A DNA stretch of 5,344 bases from Acidimicrobiia bacterium (GTDB lineage Bacteria > Actinomycetota > Acidimicrobiia > Acidimicrobiales > SZUA-35), in the NCBI GenBank assembly GCA_029857855.1, contig JAOUGG010000253.1, forward strand, positions 1 to 5,344. The letters are read 5' to 3'. The notes beneath the pieces are model-generated. The model made no database searches. It saw nothing but the letters and a program-made list of their open reading frames with translations, and was not told the origin of the DNA. The translations under genes and the position numbers were made by a program. Positions 1 to 4,327 of this stretch are shown here, in pieces. The stretch's first letter is position 1; each line of letters opens with the position of its first letter.

Positions 1-68
1 TGACAGTTCGCGACCGCTGGCTTGACGCCGGTCGGTTCGGTTACCGTCGGATCTGGACCGGGAGGTAG
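1..68 (+). CDS. Possible 3' end of an upstream gene (partial)
   Basis: The frame beginning at base 3 is open from the window edge to a TAG at 66-68. It would encode a charged, aromatic C-terminal tail reading about VRDRWLDAGRFGYRRIWTG, with mostly G/C third positions. If real, its stop lies beside the Shine-Dalgarno site of the next gene and only 6 nt before that gene's ATG, so the two would be co-transcribed. Only about 21 codons are visible, so no family can be named. An alternative is that the TGA at 1-3 ends the upstream gene and this stretch is a leader. It would then hold a loose promoter-like pair, TTGACG at 22-27 and TACCGT at 42-47, whose 14-nt spacer is shorter than usual. Confidence 0.3.
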   Translation, partial: TVRDRWLDAGRFGYRRIWTGR

Positions 69-74
69 CGAACG

Positions 75-1736
75 ATGGATACCACCGAGCTGTTGGACCG
101 GGGTCGGGCGGCGTTCGCCGCCGGTTCCTGGCAGGACGCCTGTGACGACTTCGAGGCGGCCGATTTGGGCGCGTCGCTCGAGCCTGCCGATCTCGAGCTG
201 TTTGCCACTACGGCCTATCTGACCGGCAACGATGCCGAGAGCACCGACGCATGGTCGCGGGCCCACCGGGGGTGGCATCGTCTTGGCGACGAGCAGGGTG
301 CTGTGCGCTGTGCGTTCTGGCTTGGTTTTGCCTTGGTGCAGCGGGGGGACATGGCCCAAGGCGGTGGCTGGCTCGCCCGAGCTGGGCGGCTGGTCGAGGA
401 GCACGAACTGGACACGGTGGAGCGCGGTTACCTGGAGGTGCCGGCGGGCCTGATGGCGATGGATGCCGGCGAGTCCGACGCTGCTCTTGAGCGGTTCGCC
501 CAAGCCGATTCGGTAGCTCGACGTTTCGGTGATCGGGACTTGGCCACGCTCGGCACGCTCGGGCAGGGCGAAGCTCTCCTACGCATGGGAAAGACGTCGG
601 AGGGCCTGCGCCTCTTCGACGAGGCCATGGTGGCGGTGACCACGGGTGAGACCTCCCCGATGATCTCCGGCCTCGTCTACTGCGCCGTCATCGACCGCTG
701 TCAGCGTGTGTTCGATCTTCGTCGGGCCCACGAGTGGACGGCGGCGCTCGACCGGTGGTGCGAGCAACAGCCCGGGCTTGTGCCGTACCGGGGGCAGTGT
801 CTGGTGCACCGGGCTCAGATCCTACAGCTTCGCGGCGACTGGGTCGGGGCGGTGGCCGAGGTCGAGCGGGCCCGGCGGTGGTTGAGTGATCCACCTCACC
901 CGGCGCTGGGGATGGCGCACTACCAGCTCGGGGAGCTGCATCGACTGCGGGGTGAGCTGGCGCAGGCCGAGGACGTCTACCGCCAGGCTCACGCCGCCGG
1001 CCGGGAGCCGCAACCGGGCCTGGCCCTGCTCCGCCTGGCTGAGGGACGGGCCGAGGCCGCGGCCGCTGCGATTGGGTCGGCGCTCGATGCTGCGGGCGAC
1101 CAATTGTCCCGGGCTCAACTGCTGCCGGCCTATGCCGAGATCACCCTGGCCGCCGGTCGACCACACGACGCTCGGGCTGCAGCCGACGAGCTCGACGACC
1201 TGTCCGAGAATGGTGGTGCCACGATGCTGGGCGCGGTCGCCAACCAGACCCGTGGTGCCCTGCTGCTGGCCGGCGCCGAGCCGAGAGCAGCGCTCGGCGT
1301 GCTGCGGGCTGCCCTCGTTGCGTGGCAGGAGCTGGACGCTCCATACGAGGAGGCGCGAGTCCGGGTACTGCTGGCCCGTGCCTGCCGGCAGCTCGACGAC
1401 CGTGACCGGGCCGAGCTGGAATGTGACGTGGCCCGTGGCATATTCGAGCAGCTCGGCGCGTTGCCGGCGCTTGAACTGCTCACCCGGCTGCTGGCCGACA
1501 CGCCCCCGGACCCAACCGAGCCCTCCGGGTCACCGGGCCGGGAGAAAGTGGTCACCGACCGGGAGCTGCAGGTCCTACGCCTGGTGGCCGCCGGGCGCAC
1601 CAACCGGTATATCGCCGACGAACTGGCGATCAGCGAGAAGACCGTCGAACGCCACCTGGGGAACATCTTCACCAAGTTGGGCGTCTCGAACCGGGCGGCT
1701 GCGACCGCCCACGCCTTCCACCACGGCCTGCTTTAG
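75..1736 (+). CDS. LuxR-family transcriptional regulator with long TPR-like helical N-terminal region
   Basis: This is a 553-aa cytoplasmic DNA-binding regulator. Residues 492-553 form a GerE/LuxR-type helix-turn-helix: TDRELQVLRLVAAG, then N510, the IADELAIS turn, recognition helix around EKTVERHLGNIFTKLGV (521-537) and a final NRAAA. A Pro-rich linker (about 474-490) joins it to an alpha-helical region spanning residues 1-470. That region carries repeated turns of the form G-x-x-x-x-A, for example GSWQDA (17), GESDAA (132), GDWVGA (254), GELAQA (293) and GRPHDA (361), which is the look of degenerate TPR repeats. I see no receiver domain, PAS domain or Walker A P-loop, so it is neither a classical response regulator nor a complete LAL/MalT-type ATPase. 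The TPR part presumably senses a protein, peptide or small molecule. The ATG at 75 has a GGGAGG site at 60-65 with 9-nt spacing. The likely target is itself or the downstream methyltransferase; this is inferred from position only. Confidence 0.9.
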   Translation: MDTTELLDRGRAAFAAGSWQDACDDFEAADLGASLEPADLELFATTAYLTGNDAESTDAWSRAHRGWHRLGDEQGAVRCAFWLGFALVQRGDMAQGGGWLARAGRLVEEHELDTVERGYLEVPAGLMAMDAGESDAALERFAQADSVARRFGDRDLATLGTLGQGEALLRMGKTSEGLRLFDEAMVAVTTGETSPMISGLVYCAVIDRCQRVFDLRRAHEWTAALDRWCEQQPGLVPYRGQCLVHRAQILQLRGDWVGAVAEVERARRWLSDPPHPALGMAHYQLGELHRLRGELAQAEDVYRQAHAAGREPQPGLALLRLAEGRAEAAAAAIGSALDAAGDQLSRAQLLPAYAEITLAAGRPHDARAAADELDDLSENGGATMLGAVANQTRGALLLAGAEPRAALGVLRAALVAWQELDAPYEEARVRVLLARACRQLDDRDRAELECDVARGIFEQLGALPALELLTRLLADTPPDPTEPSGSPGREKVVTDRELQVLRLVAAGRTNRYIADELAISEKTVERHLGNIFTKLGVSNRAAATAHAFHHGLL

Positions 1737-1763
1737 CACGGACGGGTGATCCTCGGCGCCGTG

Positions 1764-1779
1764 TGAGGGTTCTCCCTCA
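1764..1779. promoter_or_regulatory. Inverted repeat TGAGGG-TTCT-CCCTCA downstream of the LuxR gene
   Basis: A perfect 6-bp dyad with a 4-nt spacer starts 27 nt after the LuxR-type gene's stop and ends 89 nt before the methyltransferase ATG. A G-T wobble at 1763/1780 extends it by one pair. As RNA it could be a small hairpin, either a weak terminator without a T-run or an attenuator. As DNA it is a reasonable size and shape for an operator of a dimeric regulator such as the neighbouring LuxR-type protein. The sequence does not decide between these roles. Confidence 0.4.
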
Positions 1780-1825
1780 TGACCATCCCGTCAAGTTGGC
1801 GGATCCTCCCGAAGTCAGCCGGCCG

Positions 1826-1838
1826 GTTCGGTGCGAAC
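1826..1838. promoter_or_regulatory. Inverted repeat GTTCG-GTG-CGAAC upstream of the methyltransferase
   Basis: This is a perfect 5-bp dyad with a 3-nt centre, lying about 30 nt upstream of the methyltransferase ATG and just before its Shine-Dalgarno site. It could be an operator overlapping the promoter, or a short leader hairpin. It is not a LexA box, since the half-sites are in the opposite order to CGAAC-N4-GTTCG. Short dyads of this kind also arise by chance in GC-rich DNA. Confidence 0.25.
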
Positions 1839-1856
1839 GTTACTCCCATCAGCCAA

Positions 1857-1864
1857 AAGGAGGA
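1857..1864 (+). promoter_or_regulatory. Strong ribosome binding site AAGGAGGA
   Basis: AAGGAGGA is nearly a perfect complement of the 16S rRNA 3' end and sits 4 nt before the ATG at 1869. It fixes that start over the in-frame upstream ATG at 1779, which has no such site and falls inside the inverted repeat at 1764-1779. It suggests high translation of the methyltransferase. Confidence 0.85.
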
Positions 1865-1868
1865 ACCA

Positions 1869-2690
1869 ATGAGTACTCGACCAACTACGTCCCGGTACGA
1901 GAAGTACGCGGCCAGCAGCGCCGAGAACTACGAACGTTACTTCGTGCCGGCCATCGGCGAGCCGATCGCCCGCCGCCTGGTCGACGCCGCCGGCCCCGCC
2001 TCGGGCGGACGGGTGCTTGACGTCGCCTGCGGAACGGGGATCGTGGCCCGCCTGGCAACCGAGGCCGTCGGCCCGGAAGGCACCGTCGCCGGCCTTGATG
2101 CCAATCCGGCCATGCTCGACGTAGCCCGCAACGTGAGCCCCGACCGCATCGTCTGGCACGAGGCACCGGCCGAGAACATGCCCATACCGGACGCTGTCTT
2201 CGACCTCGTACTCTGCTCCTTGGGGCTGCAGTTCTTCCCCGACAAAGACCGGGCGCTACGGGAAACGCTCAGAGTGCTCGCGCCGAGCGGCCGGGTCGTG
2301 TGGTGCACACCTGGGCCGATACCATCGTTGTTCGAGGCCATCGACCAGGCCCTCACCAAACACGTCGGGCCGGGTGCGTCGATGTTCATTCGTGCCGTCT
2401 TCTCGCTCCACGACGCCGTCGAGGCACAAACCCTGATGGAGACAGCCGGGTTCGACGCCGTTGAGGTCGAGACGGCATCGGTACCGCTACGCGTGGCGCC
2501 GCCGGCCGACTTCCTCTGGCAGTACGTTCGAAGCACCCCGCTTGCTGCAGCGGTCGCCGATCTCGACGAGCGGGCCAGGGTGGCGTTGGAGGCCGAAGTA
2601 GCCGAGCGCTCCGCTCCGTTTGTGGACGGCGATGCCTCGGTGATGGATACCCGGCTGCTGACCGTCACCGGCACCCGGGAGGGGAAGTGA
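1869..2690 (+). CDS. Class I SAM-dependent methyltransferase (UbiE/Methyltransf_11-like)
   Basis: This is a 273-aa soluble Rossmann-fold methyltransferase that transfers a methyl group from S-adenosylmethionine to an unidentified, probably small-molecule, acceptor. Motif I is VLDVACGTG at residues 49-57. The acidic residue after strand 2 that binds the SAM ribose is D77 in GLDAN. Residues 101-123 give the AENMPIPDAVFDLVLCSLGLQFF block (adenine contact and strand 4), and RETLRVLAPSGRVVW at 131-145 is the typical post-motif helix and strand 5. The C-terminal part, about 150-273, is the variable substrate region. Length is normal for the family. The ATG at 1869 is chosen for its AAGGAGGA site. 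The gene follows the LuxR-type regulator by 132 nt and its TGA overlaps the next small ORF as ATGA. The family fold is secure; membership in quinone biosynthesis is not, because no other menaquinone gene is present. Confidence 0.9.
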   Translation: MSTRPTTSRYEKYAASSAENYERYFVPAIGEPIARRLVDAAGPASGGRVLDVACGTGIVARLATEAVGPEGTVAGLDANPAMLDVARNVSPDRIVWHEAPAENMPIPDAVFDLVLCSLGLQFFPDKDRALRETLRVLAPSGRVVWCTPGPIPSLFEAIDQALTKHVGPGASMFIRAVFSLHDAVEAQTLMETAGFDAVEVETASVPLRVAPPADFLWQYVRSTPLAAAVADLDERARVALEAEVAERSAPFVDGDASVMDTRLLTVTGTREGK

Positions 2691-2812
2691 TGACGACGGC
2701 CAACGATCCCTATACGAGCCGGCTCGGTCGGCGGGTGCATATGAGCGGAATCATAGAGTTCTCTACGCAGGGTGCACCCCTGTACGCCCCCGGTACGTTC
2801 CGGCTGAACTAG
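2690..2812 (+). CDS. Small 40-aa ORF translationally coupled to the methyltransferase
   Basis: An ATG at 2690-2692 overlaps the methyltransferase stop in the arrangement ATGA and opens a 40-codon frame ending in TAG at 2810-2812. The product starts MTTANDPYTSRLGRRVH and ends GTFRLN. It is basic in the middle (RLGRR) and has no hydrophobic signal peptide, membrane segment, cysteine or obvious domain. About three quarters of its third positions are G or C, which fits coding DNA but is a small sample. The hairpin at 2840-2868 follows 27 nt later, so the ORF would be the last gene of the transcript. I do not recognise it. It could be a genuine small protein, the stub of a decayed gene, or a chance ORF helped by the common TGATG junction. 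Confidence 0.45.
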   Translation: MTTANDPYTSRLGRRVHMSGIIEFSTQGAPLYAPGTFRLN

Positions 2813-2839
2813 CGGCGGACCGATTCGACAATACCAACC

Positions 2840-2868
2840 GAGGGCCTCGGCCCGCGGGCGGGGCCCTC
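2840..2868. terminator. GC-rich hairpin after the methyltransferase block
   Basis: GAGGGCC (2840-2846) pairs with GGCCCTC (2862-2868). The enclosed bases contain a further perfect palindrome, GCCCGCGGGC (2850-2859), and an alternative fold CCGAGG-G-CCTCGG (2838-2850) is possible. There is no T-run on either side, as is common for actinobacterial terminators. It lies between convergent genes and could end transcription from the + strand block. Confidence 0.5.
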
Positions 2869-2904
2869 AACCCCCTCGGGATGATCCGCACGCCTTGCGT
2901 TCAG

Positions 2905-2930
2905 GATCCCGAGTGTCTGCACTCGGGGTC
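2905..2930. terminator. Long hairpin between convergent genes, likely terminator of the CBS gene
   Basis: An 11-bp stem (2905-2915 with 2920-2930, containing one G-T wobble on the + strand) closes a TCTG tetraloop; the core is CCCGAGTG paired with CACTCGGG. It lies 27 nt past the stop codon of the minus-strand CBS gene and is nearly symmetric, so it may act in both directions. No T-run follows it on either strand. Confidence 0.6.
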
Positions 2931-2956
2931 TAGGATCGGTCACAGGTTCCCGGCGG

Positions 2957-3391
2957 TCAGTCCGTTGATGAATCCATCGACGAGAGCAGCGGTTTGACGA
3001 CATCGCGAATCGACACGATGCCGTGTTGGTCCCCATCCTTGACGACGAGGTGACGGACACCGGCACCCGCCATCAGGACAGCGGCGTCTCGGATCTCGGC
3101 ATCGGCGTCGATCCACAATGGTTGAGGGGTGGCCAACTCCGCGGCGGTTGCGTGGAGATCGCCGGTTGCGACCGCGGCTATGACATCCCGTTCCGAGACG
3201 ATCGCCGGGGTCGGCGCCCCGTCCTCGACGAGAAGCGCCCCGCAATCGAACAGCTTCATACGCTTCGCCAGAAGCGACAACGGATCGCCGCTCTCGGCGG
3301 TCAGGACGACGAACGTCGCAACCGACCGCACCGGATCGTCACCTCGTGCCTCCGGCGAATCTTCGATACCGACTGGTACTCGTTTGACCAT
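2957..3391 (-). CDS. Tandem CBS-domain protein (stand-alone CBS pair, Hrp1-like size)
   Basis: This is a 144-aa soluble protein made almost entirely of two CBS domains, a Bateman module that usually binds adenine nucleotides or related ligands and acts as a sensor. CBS1 covers about residues 21-75 and ends in GALLVEDGAPTPAIVSERD. CBS2 covers about 88-136, with WIDADAEIRDAAVLMAGAGV followed by HGIVSIRDVV. The two SERD/SIRD motifs (66-69 and 127-130) hold the conserved Asp that often contacts ligand ribose. No enzyme or transporter domain is attached, so it may sense and signal to a partner in trans. Mycobacterial Hrp1 (Rv2626c, 143 aa) has the same layout and is hypoxia-induced; orthology is not claimed. 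The ATG at 3391 is chosen because AAGGAGGA lies just upstream; the frame extends back to 3523 but that part is Arg/Pro-rich and reads as non-coding. It is divergent from the SRAP gene. Confidence 0.88.
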   Translation of the reverse strand: MVKRVPVGIEDSPEARGDDPVRSVATFVVLTAESGDPLSLLAKRMKLFDCGALLVEDGAPTPAIVSERDVIAAVATGDLHATAAELATPQPLWIDADAEIRDAAVLMAGAGVRHLVVKDGDQHGIVSIRDVVKPLLSSMDSSTD

Positions 3392-3421
3392 CGTCTCCTC
3401 CTTGCCGCTTGGCCGGTCGAT

Positions 3422-3435
3422 GGGATGAGCGTCCC
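3422..3435 (-). promoter_or_regulatory. Dyad GGGACGCTCATCCC upstream of the CBS gene (proximal copy)
   Basis: On the minus strand the core GGGA-N6-TCCC extends to a 6-bp inverted repeat ATGGGA-N6-TCCCAT (3420-3437), ending about 28 nt before the CBS start codon. The GGGA-N6-TCCC geometry matches that of the DosR box (core GGGACTWWAGTCCC), with 10 of 14 positions agreeing. A related 14-mer lies 35 bp upstream. It is probably an operator for the CBS gene, but the regulator is not established. Confidence 0.4.
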
Positions 3436-3456
3436 ATGGGCAACGAGACTCCGGCA

Positions 3457-3470
3457 GGGGCGAACGTCCT
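3457..3470 (-). promoter_or_regulatory. Dyad AGGACGTTCGCCCC upstream of the CBS gene (distal copy)
   Basis: Read on the minus strand, this 14-mer agrees with the proximal site at 3422-3435 at 10 of 14 positions, giving a shared form RGGACGYTCRYCCC. The centre-to-centre distance is 35 bp, a little over three helical turns. It also agrees with 10 of 14 positions of the DosR core consensus. Its own symmetry is weaker than that of the proximal copy. Confidence 0.3.
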
Positions 3471-3492
3471 TTGCCCGACTGATCTCGCCGCT

Positions 3493-3513
3493 GTCGAAGC
3501 GATCGGGTTCGAC
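3493..3513. promoter_or_regulatory. Inverted repeat GTCGAA-N9-TTCGAC upstream of the SRAP gene
   Basis: A perfect 6-bp dyad has a 9-nt spacer and lies 67 nt before the SRAP start. The arms are like those of the actinobacterial LexA box (TCGAAC-N4-GTTCGA), but the arms here are 3 nt too far apart and the inner C and G are not symmetric. It may be an operator for either divergent gene; a working SOS box is doubtful. Confidence 0.25.
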
Positions 3514-3566
3514 GACCGTCCATGCTCCGCCCGGCCGTCGTCCGAGTGAACCCGGGAGCGGTCGAC

Positions 3567-3572
3567 TACCGT
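3567..3572 (+). promoter_or_regulatory. Possible -10 element TACCGT for a leaderless SRAP transcript
   Basis: TACCGT fits the actinobacterial TANNNT -10 pattern and ends 8 nt before the SRAP ATG. A transcription start at 3579-3581 would leave little or no leader. This would explain why no Shine-Dalgarno site is found at a normal distance; the only purine run, GGGGGA, touches the ATG. No convincing -35 hexamer is visible. Confidence 0.3.
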
Positions 3573-3580
3573 TTGGGGGA

Positions 3581-4327
3581 ATGTGTGGTCGTTTCGTATC
3601 CGCCTCGACGCCAGATGAGTTGGCGAACTACTTCGGGGCGCTCGCACCCGACCCCGATCTCGACGACGACCATGGTGAAACCCACCGCGAGAATTACAAC
3701 GTGGCCCCGACCAGCGAGGTCTACGCGGTGCGGGCGTCCGACGGCCAACGAACCCTGGCCACGCTCCGCTGGGGGCTCATCCCGTTCTGGGCCAAGGACT
3801 CCAAGGTCGGCTACCGGATGATCAACGCACGGGCCGAGTCGGTGGCCGACAAGTCGGCCTACCGCCGGGCCTACACCAGGCGCCGTTGCCTCATCCCCGC
3901 CGACGGATTCTACGAATGGGCCAAGGTCCCCGGTCACAAGAACAAGCAGCCCTACTACATCTACCGGCCCGACGGTGAGCCCGTCGTGTTCGCCGGGCTG
4001 TGGGAGCGATGGACTCCCAAGGACGACGACGGCGAGTACCTCGACGACGAAACCGTCGAGTCGTGCACGATCATCACCACCACACCGAATGAGGAGATGT
4101 CGGCGGTGCACGATCGTATGCCGGTGCTCCTTCCGCCCTCGGTCTGGGACGAGTGGCTGTCACCCGAAACCGATCTCGACGTCATCGCCGGGTTGCTCAA
4201 GCCGCCACCCGACGGCTTCCTCGAGTTGCGTCCGGTGTCGACGGCAGTGAACAACGTGCGGAACAACGGGGCCCATCTCCTCGAACAGGAGCCCAATCCG
4301 CTCGAACCGATCGAACCGTCCGAGTGA
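3581..4327 (+). CDS. SOS response-associated peptidase (SRAP) family protein, YedK/HMCES-like
   Basis: This 248-aa protein belongs to the family that recognises abasic sites in single-stranded DNA and covalently traps them through the N-terminal cysteine, shielding them during replication. All hallmark residues are present: Cys2 in MCGRF, exposed after Met removal; N40 in YNVAP; RWGLIPFWAKD at 63-73; the catalytic-site Asn82 in MINARAES; Glu112 in GFYEW; and His177 in HDRMP. The Cys2 requirement fixes the ATG at 3581, although the frame stays open upstream through the CBS gene region. It is slightly longer than E. coli YedK, with an acidic insert around 148-158 (KDDDGEYLDDE) and an acidic C-terminal tail rich in Pro-Glu. 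Its stop overlaps the next gene's GTG by 4 nt. It is divergent from the CBS gene. SOS control is known for some family members, but no canonical LexA box is visible here. Confidence 0.95.
   Translation: MCGRFVSASTPDELANYFGALAPDPDLDDDHGETHRENYNVAPTSEVYAVRASDGQRTLATLRWGLIPFWAKDSKVGYRMINARAESVADKSAYRRAYTRRRCLIPADGFYEWAKVPGHKNKQPYYIYRPDGEPVVFAGLWERWTPKDDDGEYLDDETVESCTIITTTPNEEMSAVHDRMPVLLPPSVWDEWLSPETDLDVIAGLLKPPPDGFLELRPVSTAVNNVRNNGAHLLEQEPNPLEPIEPSE

Noticed and set aside
886..1749. 287-aa + strand frame inside the LuxR gene
   Set aside because: It is rich in Arg, Pro, Trp and Ser with no domain pattern, and lies entirely over the regulator except for its last few codons. The regulator's own frame carries the TPR pattern and the clear LuxR HTH.
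1779..1868. 30-residue N-terminal extension of the methyltransferase from ATG 1779
   Set aside because: The upstream ATG lies in a dyad without a ribosome binding site, whereas the ATG at 1869 has a near-perfect one and matches the family's usual N-terminus.
1937..2740. 267-aa minus-strand frame opposite the methyltransferase
   Set aside because: It is Ser/Thr/Arg-rich low-complexity translation, the usual antisense shadow of a GC-rich gene. The + strand frame has intact SAM-binding motifs.
2770..2779. Palindrome GGGTGCACCC within the 40-aa ORF
   Set aside because: A 10-bp palindrome is expected occasionally in DNA this GC-rich, and nothing around it points to an operator.
3392..3523. 44-residue N-terminal extension of the CBS protein
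   Set aside because: The extension is Arg/Pro-rich and overlaps the dyads, while AAGGAGGA directly precedes the ATG at 3391.
3023..3580. Upstream in-frame extension of the SRAP protein by 186 residues
   Set aside because: It would run antisense through the CBS gene and bury the cysteine that must be N-terminal in this family.
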